Assembly: GCF_032854445.1 (NCBI RefSeq)
Contig: NC_088296.1
Span: 560,001-624,000, forward strand
Length of the DNA: 64,000 nucleotides
Reading direction: 5' to 3'
From: Liolophura sinensis
Taxonomy: Eukaryota; Mollusca; Polyplacophora; Chitonida; Chitonidae
Within the stretch, counting starts at the first letter, position 1; each line of letters begins with the position of its first letter. Position numbers and translations under genes: made by a program. This document shows positions 23,225 through 33,983 of this stretch, piece by piece. Below the pieces are notes generated by a model. That model searched no databases and had not been told where the DNA came from. It worked only from the letters and a program-made list of their open reading frames with translations.

Positions 23225-23455
23225 GTACATTCCATAAAAAAACAGAACACCTTCCACAACTTCACAACATGCACGATATTTATGTATTATGGTATTTGTG
23301 TGGCAATTCCACAAAGAGATCAAGACAAAGCAGCTTCTGTCACATGTTGTCACCAGCCTTAAACAGGTACATGGTCATTCTTAACTGATACGTATCCATA
23401 CAGTCTTGCACCACACCAGCCGAAAACTCTTTCGAAAATTTAAATCCTCTACATA
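23225..23455. repeat. Duplicated intron segment (old copy)
   Basis: TTCCATAAAAAAACAGAAC, CACAAAGAGATCAAGACAAAG, AACAGGTACATGGTC and CTTGCACCACACCAGCC align with the 9.6- and 21.7-kb segments. It lies beside the 23.6-kb exon in the same relative position. Confidence 0.65.
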
Positions 23456-23577
23456 TAGGCATAGTGGTAGTAGGTATTCAACAAACCAAAACGGCTAGAT
23501 CAGAGTCTAGAGCCGTGTTCAGGCATCTAAACTAAATCTTGTGTAACATTGCCGAAACATCGAAGATAATTGCTTAC

Positions 23578-23676
23578 TGTATTCTGTATGTCGACGCTGG
23601 CGCCCTGCTCCACCAAAATACGAACAAAACGCCCTTTACCATGGAATACCGCCCGATGTAAAGGCGTCTCCCCATC
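23578..23676 (-). CDS. Ankyrin-repeat gene, exon (one repeat)
   Basis: A 99-nt phase-0 exon, acceptor CACAG|GATGGG and donor ACA|GTAAGC, encoding DGETPLHRAVFHGKGRFVRI and ending ASVDIQNT. All core ankyrin positions are kept. It is the third coding exon from the start in this model; its upstream neighbour exon at 40.6 kb is now separated by the Polinton insertion. Confidence 0.8.
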
Positions 23677-24094
23677 CTGTGATACATGACATAAAGGATT
23701 GAAATAAGTGCTCAGCAAGCTAATGTAAAGCCTCTTGTTAGCCTTGTAGATGTCATACTCATAATAAATTCAGCGAGGTGTAAGTGGCGTATAGGTCAAA
23801 CCTCGCCTTTTCCCCAAGTATAAACCGTGCTACCGCTAGCTCAATCTAAATTAATATAAAGCATAACTGAAAATAACATCATATCATCAGTGAGAAAAAC
23901 ATAGCAGCAAAAATTCGTCAAATCAAATTCTGATGCCTGTTTTGAAATAATCAAATTGATCGATGTTATCAAAATTATGTGAACCAACAAAAGACTAGTT
24001 TTGTGCATCTGAACAGAATCCTGGAGGAAATACAAGGTCCAGTTTCACAAGGCGTCGCACCACATTTTTTATCGTAGATTTATTTATATACGTC
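23677..24094. other. Intron, nothing recognised
   Basis: AT-rich, no motifs. Confidence 0.5.
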
Positions 24095-24275
24095 ACTATT
24101 TGTTTATTTATTTATTTATTTGATTGGTGTTTTACGCCGTACCGTACTCAAGAATATTTCACTTATACGACGGCGGCCTGTATTATGGTAAGAGGAAACC
24201 GGGCAGAGCCCGGGGAAACCCATGACCATCCGCAGGTTGCTGGAAGATCTTCCCACGTGTTACGTCACTTTTACA
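24095..24275 (-). mobile_element. SINE, tail half (best-preserved copy)
   Basis: TTTATTTATTTATTTATTTGATTGGTGTTTTACGCCGTACCGTACTCAAGAATATTTCACTTATACGACGGCGGCC... continues through GGAAACCGGGCAGAGCCCGGGGAAACCC to GCAGGTTGCTGG. The (TTTA)n end is the 3' tail, so the element reads on the minus strand. The tRNA-like head is not visible here. Confidence 0.8.
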
Positions 24276-25246
24276 GTACCATTGTCTTATATGTGCAATT
24301 ATCGAACATGTAAGACATTGTTGTGAAACTGGGCACAGAACTTATGAGGGTAATGTTCTACAGGACAAGTAGCTATATCAAGGTGCATACCGCAGAAAAA
24401 ACGACTACCTATGGTTATAATTTCACGGTAACCGAGAGCTATGTGAAAAAAGCTTTTCCGGAGATTTTATTATACTTTGGATTTCCCTACAACATGCAAC
24501 GCTGAACGTCAACGGGTAAAAAAAAACAGAGACACAGGCTTCTATACAAACTCGCGTCACAACACTCTACCCCGATCGACGTCATTTCAAAGTAGGGGAT
24601 TATCACAGGTGATAAAAAACAAAACACACACACATAACAGCAAACTTTATTTTTAGGGAGTGAAGTTTAAAGTTATTGATGTTTATTGGCCTGGAATAAA
24701 TCTGGAATAAAATGATGACTTTGAATTTATTTCTGGTGGTTCAGCTTTTACGTTATATAAAAAGACTAATTAAAATTGGAGAAAAATGTGAAGACAAATC
24801 GATTTGCTACCACCACTATGTGATTTGCCCCGAATTTATGTTTACCGTGTCTGCTTATTTACTGCGTGACTATATTGTCGTTTGTGTTAGAATTTATTTG
24901 ACAAATAGTATGAGAGAAGCCCCATTGTTTGAAATGACGTCACACAAGGTCGAGTGATGTGGCGCGGGTCGACGCGAGTATCCTCCGAAGCGTGGGTATC
25001 TGATTTTTGACCTTCAGCGGTGAGTGAGAATATGAAAAAGCAAAGGGTAATAGAATTAATGATAAACAGTAACTTTTAGCTAAATTATCGATAAAAAGAA
25101 CACATCGCCAAGACCTTGACAATTTAATGATTATCCTACGTTTCGTCGGGCTGGTTCATGTATCTTACTTCTATGAACGGCTTAGACCATTACTGTTCGA
25201 AGCTCATTAGAAATCGTGATTTTTAAAATCATAAATTCTACAGCGA
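24276..25246. other. Intron, nothing recognised
   Basis: Left flank of the Polinton insertion. AT-rich with CA-rich stretches; no gene or repeat recognised. Confidence 0.5.
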
Positions 25247-25251
25247 CGGAG
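25247..25251. repeat. Probable Polinton target duplication (left)
   Basis: CGGAG directly precedes the left inverted repeat and also directly follows the right one (40,053-40,057). Polintons normally make 6-bp duplications; only 5 bp match here. Confidence 0.65.
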
Positions 25252-25336
25252 AGTAGTATAGGGAATTGGAGTTCTGGACCACCTTTCCCTGGGGCCCTCC
25301 CCAGAACAAAATAGAGGCCCCCAGCCCTTTCTCGTG
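25252..25336 (+). repeat. Polinton terminal inverted repeat, left
   Basis: Begins AGTAGTATAGGGAAT and contains GTTCTGGACC and CCCCAGAACAAAA. It matches the reverse complement of 39,968-40,052 over 85 bp without gaps, with about eight mismatches by eye. Confidence 0.9.
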
Positions 25337-25390
25337 TTCTATTAGACATACCAATTACACCAGGTATACTTCCATAAACACAACAACAAC

Positions 25391-25669
25391 ATGCCAAGGG
25401 GTTACAATAAGTGCCGTTGGCTACCCATCGGCTGCACGGAGCTCTGTGGTAAGAGCTGTCTGGGGGAGTACTGCGGGATTCATTTAGCCAGTCTGCGCAA
25501 GGGTCTTGGCACCCAGCCATGTATTAGCTGTGGTCGGGGTGTTAAAAACCGACTTCGCCTTTGCATGGCCTGTGGATATCATAATGCCCAGATGCGGGAA
25601 AGGCGGCAGAGGCGCAAGGCTTTCTTGGACGAGTTCAACCGACTGGCGGCTATCGAAATTTACAATTAG
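25391..25669 (+). CDS. Small zinc-ribbon protein at Polinton left end
   Basis: An intact ORF of 92 residues starting MPRGYNKCRW. It has nine or so cysteines in two clusters: C8/C15/C19/C23/C28 with H31 nearby, and a tighter CISCG...CMACG pair (residues about 44-62) that looks like a four-cysteine zinc ribbon. The C-terminal third is strongly basic (RERRQRRKAF). This would suit nucleic-acid binding. It is the first gene inside the left inverted repeat and precedes polymerase B on the same strand. No function can be assigned by name; it could be a regulator or a DNA-replication helper. The absence of stops in a decayed element is notable. Confidence 0.65.
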   Translation: MPRGYNKCRWLPIGCTELCGKSCLGEYCGIHLASLRKGLGTQPCISCGRGVKNRLRLCMACGYHNAQMRERRQRRKAFLDEFNRLAAIEIYN

Positions 25670-25730
25670 AGAAACAGCACCAGGTAGATATCAGCACTCG
25701 AAATTTAGAGTTAGAGAAACAGCACCACTA
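25653..25730 (+). repeat. Short tandem duplication after the zinc-ribbon ORF
   Basis: TCGAAATTTACAATTAGAG(AAACAGCACCA) at 25,653 recurs as TCGAAATTTAGAGTTAGAG(AAACAGCACCA) at 25,698, 45 bp apart. It covers the stop codon of the small ORF and the leader of polymerase B. Confidence 0.75.
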
Positions 25731-25747
25731 GGCATACGACGCGTACA

Positions 25748-28700
25748 ATGAACCACCATCAAAAAGGGCGAGCACTACGAGGGGAGTTTGAGACGCTCCT
25801 AGGTGTGCGGCCCAAGTACCCACGGTCCCGCAATGCCTTGGAAGAAGAGCAGGGGATCCTCGACAGGTATAAAACGGCTGTGGCTAAGTTGAAACGGCTG
25901 CAAGCCAGCAACAACTCCCGAAGTAACGAGGGGTTAAAGCAAGACGTCAAGAACCTCCTAAGTAACGAGGAGTTGGATGAATTGCTAGGTGAAAAGAAAC
26001 TAGAATTCACTAACACTGGCCGGGCCATTAGGAATCTCCTCCGGGCCTGGCAGATGGGCGTACCCGAAGGTGTTTGGACGGACCCAATAGCCTTCTTAGA
26101 AGAAGTTCGAGCTATTATTCGCCAGAAGCTAGAACAAGAGATCCTGGCACTCAACGGGGTTAAGTTTCAACTAAGCCTCAGGGTTCAGTTGCGAAAGGAC
26201 AAGGCGGATGGCAGTGAAGAGTATACCAGCCCAGTACTCCACAGCAAACAGGAGGCCCTCTTAGAGGTTGGTGACATTGAAGGGGCTCTAGATAAGGCCT
26301 TCCCAACCATCCAGGAGGTGCTGGAAAAATAGACACAGCGAGGGTCAGGGTGGGTTGTCAATAGCGTGCAAACACTCTGGCTTGACATTGCAAGGTATCA
26401 GTCACTGAGAGGCGGGTCCTACATCCCCCTACCTGCAGCTGTGAGTAACAAGAAAGCAGTCATGAATGTGAAGAACAAAGACGACGACCGCCTCCGATGG
26501 GCACTCCGGTCTGCCTTATTTCCAGCCACCGGGCACCCTCAGAGACCAACAAAGTACCCCACCAATGATGGTCTTGACTTTGGGGGGATCGACGCCCCCA
26601 CACCCATCTCTCAGATCCCTAAAGTGGAGAAAAAGAACGACCTCGCCATCAACGTGTTCGGGTGGGACAAAGGCGTAATCGTGTATCGCCTAAGCAAGCA
26701 GCCCAGAGACACGCGCCGAATCAATCCGCTGCTGATTGGGAAGGCAGGCAAATTCCATTATACGTGGAGAAAAGATCTCAATCGTCTCCTGTTCCAAGAA
26801 AGTAAGGCACACCATTGCAAACACTTCTGTGAGCGCTGCCTACACCGCAACACAAGGGAAGACCTGCTCGAGGCGCATAAGACGGAATGCCGAGGGATTG
26901 GCCAGATGGCGGTGAGGGTGGAAATGCCCCATGAGGGGGAAAACAAGTTCACCATTCAGAACCACCACAAACAGCTACCGGCTCCGTTTATCATATATGC
27001 CGACTTCGAGGCTCTGACCAGAAAGGTTGAAGGCCCGCCGCCGTCACCTACAGAGAGCAGCACTCAAAAGACTCAGCACCACGAGCCCTGCAGTTACTGC
27101 TATGTTGTGGTGCGTTGCGACGGCCGCACAAAATGCCCCGTGGAATACAGAGGCCCTTAAGCGACGGAACACTTCCTCAGAGCTCTCCAACAGGAGGAGT
27201 GGGAAATCAAAAATGTTCTAGCCAACCCTATAGCAATGAATATGACTCCCCAGGACTGGCAGGCCCGCAACAGCGCCGCAACCTGTCACGTGTGTGAGAA
27301 GCCTCTAGGCGCCGATTCTGTGCGCGATCACTGCCATATCACCGGCAAGTACAGAGGCGCGGCCCATAACGCATGCAACCTAAAGTTGCGGCTGGGTCCC
27401 AAGACAGCCATACCAGTAGTCTTCCACAACCTACGGGGCTACGACGGGCACCTCCTGATGCAAGCCATAAGTAAGGCGGAGGGCCGCATCTCCTGCATCC
27501 CCAACAACACGGAAAAGTACATCTCCTTCTCGCTGGGGCAGCTCCGCTTCATCGACAGCGTTCAATTCTTACCGACTTCCCTTGACAACCTGGTAGAGGC
27601 CAAAAAACCGGAGGCTTTCCACATCACAGCCCGGTATGAGCCCGCCGAAGAAAAACGAAAGCTACTCATGCGCAAGGGTGTCTACCCCTATGAGTATATG
27701 GACTCCTGGGAGCGCTTCGACGAGTCCAGCTTCCCACCCAAAGAGGCTTTCTACAGTAAGCTCAAAATCGGAGGCATTAGCGATGAGGACTACATCCACG
27801 CTCAACAGGTATGGAAGGTATTTGACTGCACCAATCTGGGAGACTACACAGACCTTTACTGCCGCACAGACGTGGTCCTGTTGGCCGATGTGTTTGAGGC
27901 CTTCCAGAAGACTTGTTTACGGCAGTATGGATTGGACCCTGCACACTACTTTACGAGCCCAGGTCTCTCGTTTGATGCGCTGTTTAAGAAGACCGGGGTA
28001 GAGCTGGAGCTGTTCACCGACTACGACCAACATCTCTTCATTGACTTTTGAGGAGGTATCTCCATGGTAAGTAAGCGATACGCCAAAGCCAATAATTCGC
28101 AGGTGGAGGGATACAACCCCAGCAGTCCAAACAGCTACATCCAATACCTAGACGCCAATAATCTATATGGCTGGGCTATGAGTCAGTTCCTTCCAAACGG
28201 GCGGTTTCCAGTGGGTAGATGACGCGCGGCGTCTCGGCGAAACGATTGCTACCCACACCCACGACAGTCCTTCCGGTTACATCCTCGAGGTCGACCTAGA
28301 GTATCCGGCCGGCTACATAACGCACATAACAGCTACCCATTAGCCCAGGAGCGTCTGGTGGTCCAGAAGGAGTGGATGTCAGACTATTAGCACGGCCTTC
28401 TGGGCAGATCTACCTAGGTCGAAAAGCTGGTCCCCAACCTCCGCAACAAGGAAAGGTACGTCCTGCACTACGGGAACCTACAGCTGTATCTATCTCTGGA
28501 ATGCGCCTGACAAAGGTTCACCGGGCCCTGAGATTCGCCCAGAGCCCTTGGATGGAACCCTATATCAGAATGAACACCGAGCTCCGAAAAACGGCCGCGA
28601 GTAAATTCGAGAAGGACCTGTACAAGCTAATGAACAACTCGGTCTTCGGAAAAACCATGCAGAACCTTCGGAAGCGTGTGGACGTCAAGCTGATACGCTG

Positions 28701-29417
28701 GAGAAGATCCGGCGCTTGATAGCCGGATAGCCGGCCCTTGTTGATATTTGATGATGACCTCGCAGCGATTCAGATGCACAAGACCCGCCTAGTCCTAAAC
28801 CGACCTATCTACGTGGGCATGAGCATTCTAGATCTCTCCAAGCACCTGATGTACGACTTCTACTACAACCACAGGAAGGCCCAGTACGGAGAGCGCTGCC
28901 TGCTCCTCTGCACTGACACGGATAGTCTGCCTACTCGAGATTCAGACTGAGGATGTTTATAGAGATATAGCTGAGAATGCAAACCTGTACGACACCTCAG
29001 ATTACCCACAAGACCACCCTCTGCACAGCGAAGCAAATATGAAGGTCTTGGAGAAAATGAAGGACGAGTGCGCGGGGGCGGCAGATCGCCGAATACATTG
29101 GTCTACGCCCCAAGATGTACTCCATTCTGGAGGCAGGTGGAGCCAACATTAAGAAGGCCAAGGGCGTGAAAAAGGGAGTTGTGGAAAAGCGTATCCGCCA
29201 TAAGCAGTACAAAGAGGCCTTCTTCGAGAAAAAGATCTTCCGACACGGTATGGACGTGCTGCCATCAGAGCGCCACCATATCTATGGGCAGCACCTGAAT
29301 AAGGTCTCACTGTCCCCCTTCGATAGTAAGCGCTGGATAGCCGAAGATGGTGTCCACACCTTGCTTATGCTATGCCCCTCCTTGACGACAGGATGGGACT
29401 TCGAGGAACTACCGTAG
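25748..29417 (+). pseudogene. Polinton family-B DNA polymerase (protein-primed type)
   Basis: A roughly 1,200-codon gene in pieces. In order: an N-terminal helical region (25,748-26,330), a cysteine/histidine cluster (HHCKHFCERCL.., 26,810-26,890), exonuclease motif I YADFEAL at about 26,998, a Cys/His box resembling endonuclease VII (CHVCEKPLG then DHCHITGKYRG and HNACN, 27,284-27,385), polymerase motif A YLDANNLYGWAM near 28,146, KLMNNSVFGKT near 28,624, and motif C TDTDSL at 28,912. The main frame is interrupted by stops at 26,330 (TAG), 27,158 (TAA), 28,049 (TGA) and 28,388 and 28,415 (TAG). There are frameshifts near 28,205, 28,310, 28,500 and 28,930-29,110. All key motifs can be seen although no enzyme could be made. 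Length and order fit Polinton polymerases, which replicate the element from a terminal protein. Confidence 0.92.
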
Positions 29418-29442
29418 AACCCCATCCGGGGGAAGTTAAGTA

Positions 29443-30486
29443 TCAGGAGGGCACTATAAGCAACTCCTCACGAACGAATCCCCGTCGCGGACCATCCGAC
29501 GTATCGTCTAGATAGTACAGCACGGTTTCATTAGGCTTTGTGACAGAGCGCCAAATCCGATATATCTCTAGATACCATACAGGATCAGTCGCGCGACGGC
29601 GGCCGCCCTCCAGCTCTCCAGGCTGATAGAGATAACGAACGCCAACACCCTCGGGGATTTTCCGCTTATTAAGTCCAACAGGACGACCTGGAACCGTCGA
29701 GGAAGGCTTATGGGGCACCCCTTTTGCCTTGATGGCGTCTTTCGGCTTTTTACCGATCAGTCTCGTTGCCTCGTTATTCAGAGCGGCCACCCATTCAGTA
29801 GGACGGTGTTCGGGAGGAAGGCGCATCTCCTGGGCGTACTGATGTCCAAAGATCGCTCAGCCAGAGTACGGTTGAAACGCTCCACTATGCCTTGGTCTCG
29901 GTGGATATCCACGAGGCCTCGGCGGACTGTGACATTGTGTTTGGTCAGCAGTTGGCTCACCGCACCCATAAACTCGCGCCCAGGGTCAACTTGGAGAAGC
30001 TTCGGCCATCGCAGGGGCCCCCCGCTTGTAAGTGCGAGAGAGAGCATCAGCGACTTCTTTGGAATATTTAGCCAGAGGTTTCGTCTCCTTGTAGCGAGAA
30101 GCCACATCAACAACTGTCAGCGCGTACTTATACAGCTTCCGGCCTCGCCGATCATGTGGTAGAAATAGAAGATCGGCTTGGTGGATGTCATTCGGCGTGG
30201 AAACATCGAACATAGGCCTCGGTTTTTTTTCGGGGACGAGGCAGGTATATCTGCCAGATAGCCTGTTTTTTAAGCCAGGCACGGACCACATCTTCGGAGA
30301 CTTTAGCCACAGTGGCAAGGTTTCTGGATGGCCGCGCGGCCCTTCCAGTACCCACGAGGGCTGTAGTAGATATTTGCCAGGCGAGCAGGACACTTTACTA
30401 GCCATGTCATCAAAGTATTCTAGCAGACCTCTAACAAATTTGCGACGAAAAAGATCGTCGCGCGCAGAACAGATCGTGCCCGGCAC
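29443..30486 (-). pseudogene. Polinton retroviral-like integrase
   Basis: Three overlapping minus-strand frames form one integrase. The first (from 30,486) ends with the first catalytic Asp region (IHQADLLFLPHD...YALTVVDVASRY). The second carries the second Asp (LLQVDPGREFMGAVSQLL) and the catalytic Glu region (DQGIVERFNRTLAERSL). The third holds the C-terminal DNA-binding part (PEGVGVRYLYQPGELEGGRR, GFVREELLIVP). Frameshifts lie near 30,000 and 29,820. All three acidic residues of the DDE triad are still encoded. It would join the element ends to host DNA. Its 3' end meets the polymerase tail-to-tail with a 25-bp gap. Confidence 0.9.
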
Positions 30487-30498
30487 AGTCAGTTCGGA

Positions 30499-31188
30499 TT
30501 ACTTGGTGGGTTTTGCGATTCCGTAACTCACACCCCCAACCACACAAATTCCCAGGATGACGAAGGTCATCTCGCGGTGTTTTTGATCTTCACTAGGCAC
30601 ATAGAAATCGGAGAGCTCTGGCTCTGTGCCCAGCAGCGCGTCGTGTGCGTCGCGTGTAAGAGTTTGGCCCGAGACCCTAGAATACTCGCGGATTGCAGCG
30701 TCGACATCCCGGAACGTATGGACAGCGTGTCCCTGGTGGCGGAGTTCATCATTGATCCAGTGCAAGCGCTCAGTGCGCTTTCCGGCTAAGTTTTCCTGGG
30801 CGGCTTGGAGCTGCTCTATAGTGCGGTCATGGCGCCTCCGCTCTTCGTCGACACCGGAATTCCTCAGCATCGAAAACATATAGTTGCTCCCGCTTAAGGC
30901 CAAAGCGTTTACGAGGGCGCAGCCCATCATCATTGCGATGGAGGCCATTACTACTTGATTATATTGGGAGGAAGGAGCCCCTTGTTTAATTAGCAGGTCC
31001 TTCGAAAACATGGCCAGGCCTACATCTGCAATGACCATGCCGACGTCACGGGGTGTTAAGTCCAGCTTCGGGAGGCTCCTTCAGGAACATCTGCCGAGAC
31101 CAGCGTACCCAGTAGCCAGGAGAGAGACCACAGCGGCGTAGTAGACCGCGTTGACTAGCACTTTTCCGTCACTGGGTGGAGTAGACAT
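30499..31188 (-). pseudogene. Polinton membrane/coiled-coil protein
   Basis: Begins with ATG at 31,188 (MSTPPSDGKVLVNAVYYAAV), with a hydrophobic segment in the first 30 residues. A frameshift near 31,055-31,085 separates this from the long open part (30,499-31,038). That part has a second hydrophobic stretch (VVMASIAMMMGCALVNALAL), a charged coiled coil (EERRRHDRTIEQLQAAQENL) and a C-terminal membrane segment (MTFVILGICVVGGVSYGIA). It lies between the integrase and the packaging genes, as does an uncharacterised membrane-type ORF in other animal Polintons. The function is unknown; a virion membrane or entry-helper role is only a guess. CTATATAG lies just before the start. Confidence 0.65.
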
Positions 31189-31221
31189 GCTGCTCTATAT
31201 AGAAAGGGTCGCGACGTAAAT

Positions 31222-32044
31222 TCAAATGAAGATTCTTTTCTTGCGGCGCTGCATGCGGTGTAATATCTGCACCTCGTGCTGTATAGCGGCTGCGCCACAC
31301 GCGTAGTCGGGTGCCTTCGTAGAATTCGGTTCCTTCGGCTGTTTCTTTGTAGAATCCGGCTGTTTCTTGGTGGAATTGCCAAGCAATGCAGCCTTTGCCT
31401 CGCGAAGCTTGTCCTTAAGCTTTTCAGCCTTGGCCTTTCTCGCTGCAGCACCCGCTCGACCCGCAGCGACTTTTTGGGGATTCTTTGCAGGGCCGTCATT
31501 CGTAGCTGTCGCCCTCTTCACTTCCTTTGGGCCTTCCGGATTCGTTGTACTGATGTTTCTCTGGATCATCATTTCTAGGACTGCAGTGGTGTTCAAAAGA
31601 GCAGTGCTCAGTAGTGGTCTGCGCCATGGTTAACGGTGCTAAGTACTTACCATAGCAGTATTATTGCCAGCAGCTAGCACTGCTAAGCGTCTGTTCAACA
31701 AATGGGGTCGGTGGTGAGCTGTGTCATGAGCTTAGGTCGATTCTCAGGTGGGATCGGTAGGAGACAGCTGGCCGCCCTTACATATGATCTCAAGAATATA
31801 CCTCCGAGACCGTCAACCATCCGCGCACCGAGCTTAGCCTCGTACGGGAGTGCAGACTTTTAACATCTTTGTCGCTCATGGCGTCAATCTCAGCGGCTGT
31901 TACGTCATTTCCCACATATTGCTTGACCTGCCCACCCACCGCAAGTGCCGCCAGCCTATCCCTGAGCTGCTGTGCATGTTGGCTGGGCTGTTGGCTGGGC
32001 TTCTCCACACCCAGAATCTCGTCTATAAGCTCGTCGGTATCCAT
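31222..32044 (-). pseudogene. Polinton unknown gene, acidic start and Lys/Ala-rich end
   Basis: The first part (ATG at 32,044; MDTDELIDEILGVEKPSQQP) is acidic and Gln-rich and is open to 31,790. Coding-like sequence goes on in another frame (a proline-rich PIPPENRPK-like stretch near 31,735). The last part (31,596-31,222) is open, very basic and Ala/Lys-rich, with three TKKQP/TKAP-like repeats. I read these as one gene with two or more frameshifts, but they could be two genes. It is located directly after the ATPase on the same strand. A basic, DNA-binding or core-type protein would fit the last part; this is inference. Confidence 0.5.
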
Positions 32045-32069
32045 TTTTAATACGTAGGGGCGACTACGT

Positions 32070-32685
32070 CTAATATATAATCTTAGATGTGGCGGGCGTA
32101 TCAGTCATTAGCAGGAGCTTATAAATGCGGATTGTTCTTGAGCTTCTGTCGAACCTCTGCCTTTTCGCTCTCGGCCTCGATGATGTGGTTCTCCTCCAGG
32201 CATTCGTTGAACGAGTGCCGATCTTTGCAGTGGAATAAAGCCACCCACCTTGTCTGCTCGCGAAAGTCTTTGAGGACGGCGTTATATTTCTGAGTGAGGA
32301 CCCAGACGCTTTGCTTTGCATGACGGTCCGAGAAAGCCATGAATGACAGCATTTTTTGTTTCTTCTTCATCGCCTCCAACGCACTACAATCATCGATGAT
32401 GTATAGGGTGGGCTCCCCCTCGAACAATCTGTGGAAAGCTCTTAGGCATTCGTTTAGCCGCTCGCCGGGATCAAAACAATAGACCTCAGGTTCAGAAAGT
32501 ATCCATCGCCGCCGGTACGCCTCGTTATGCTTAAGAGTGGGGCACAGGATCACAATGTGATGAAAGAAACCGCGGAAAGGGACCTCAAGCAGGTCCAGAT
32601 CAAAGACTGTTTTGCCGCAGTTCGTCTGCCCACAGATAATCGCGCAGTGGGCGTCATCAATAAAGCGCGTTAACGAATCTATCAT
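32070..32685 (-). CDS. Polinton A32-type DNA-packaging ATPase
   Basis: Open from ATG at 32,685 to a stop at 32,119 (188 residues). Walker A is ICGQTNCGKTVFDLDLLE (residues about 18-35) and Walker B is PTLYIIDDCSAL (about 92-103). A later polar stretch (SVWVLTQKYN) fits the sensor region of FtsK/HerA-type packaging ATPases. The reading continues in the next frame for roughly 16 codons to 32,070 (LLLMTDTPAT), so the C-terminus is probably frameshifted. The start overlaps the end of the capsid gene by 29 bp, which suggests linked expression. It would drive the genome into capsids. Confidence 0.88.
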
Positions 32686-33939
32686 TCTTGATGTGAAGTA
32701 TTCCGTCCATGATCACATAGAGATATACGTTTAACACGGCGGGATCTTCTCTCTCTTTTGTCACCTGTATCGTAATCCCCTCGCTGGCGTTCTGAAGGCG
32801 CCTCCTACTGCCATGCAGCTCGTCATTGTCGCTTGGCCGAAGGTCAAGCCAGAAGGCGTGCTTGTGCGTCAAGAACTCTTCCAGGGAGACGTCTGCCAGG
32901 CCTAAGTCTTTTACGATCCTGACCACCTCAGGGGCCCGCTTCTTAAAGGGTGAGCTGGGGAAGAACCTCTGGACCTCGCCCCATTGCTGGTACACCTGCA
33001 TGCCCTGGCTGTACAACTGATTGGGGGCCCCTTCTATTGTGACTTCTACTTTGGTGATCTTCGGGTTGTAGAAGGATTCCGACCTCCTCCCCCACGGGGT
33101 TCTTTTAGCCTCGAACAGCATGAGGATGCCCTTCATTGCTCTCGCGGGCGTGTTCAGGTTTATGTTCCAGAGAGTATCAGACTTGTCCTTCACAAACTTT
33201 CGGTGGCGGAGGACGCGATCATACAGAATGGAGACGCCCCCGGCAAACTGGGTGCGGATCTGTCTAGCGAGCTCCTCATCGGTGACCATATCGAACTCCA
33301 GGTTGATGTTGTCGATGGTGTAAGTCGTGCCATAGTCTGTTGTCTTGAAGACCCGGCTGTAATCGTTGAACGTCAGTTCGTACTCCAGTCGGTCGGCCAA
33401 GGCACTCTGGTAGAATGGCATGTGGCCATCTAGAAGCTCAAAGTCAAGTGGGATGTGGAACCGGCTGCCAAAGGCGCGAGCGATGGCTTTTTCCCCAGCA
33501 TTATTGTTACTTGCGTCCTCCACTCCGACTCGAAGTTTAAGCATGTTTTCGCTGCCGATGCCTTGGTAGGCCGCATTCCTCCGTTCGTTTTTGGTCAGCC
33601 ATAAGTCGCCGTAGCAATGAAACACATCAGAGTCGTCCATGAACATTACCTCATTCCCGCTGAGTCTGATCGTGATTTTCTTGAATATTGCGTGTCCGAG
33701 ATTCCCGACCACTGTGGCGTTCGAGTCTTCTGAATTGATCGTGATCGAGAAGGTTAAGCGCACGGTGCCGGGCACAATGACGTCATTTGGGCCGAGGTTG
33801 GGGAAGCGGACCAAGAGTTGTTGATTCCGGTCGATCGTACTCGGGTTGTTGGTGACGACCAAGGACTGTCGTACACCTTGTACCCCCGAGGCTTACGGAG
33901 TTTTCTGAAAGGGTTTAGCCTGCGTCCGTATGCATCCAT
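32657..33939 (-). pseudogene. Polinton major capsid protein (double jelly-roll type)
   Basis: A 400-codon frame (33,862-32,657) is completely open. The N-terminal 25 or so residues (ATG at 33,939, MDAYGRRLNPFRKLRKPRGY) lie in another frame, with a one-base shift near 33,865. The protein has the signature of the Polinton major capsid family: a basic N-terminus, alternating beta-rich stretches (VPGTVRLTFSITINSE, FKKITIRLSG), and conserved LFEAKRTPWGRRSESFYNP followed by KVEVTIEG. Length (about 425) fits. In this family the protein forms trimers of double jelly rolls as hexon-like capsomers. The single shift is the only visible defect, so this gene has decayed far less than the polymerase. It is transcribed away from the gene at 33,984. 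Confidence 0.88.
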
Positions 33940-33983
33940 TGTGTGTATTGAAGGTATACCTTGCAATGTTCAATAGGAGGATT

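Noticed and set aside
25759-26154. Minus-strand ORF of 131 codons inside the Polinton left part
   Set aside because: Antisense to the N-terminal polymerase region; Ser/Arg-rich shadow composition.
32984-33433. Plus-strand ORF of 149 codons
   Set aside because: Antisense to the intact major capsid frame; no start context or motif.
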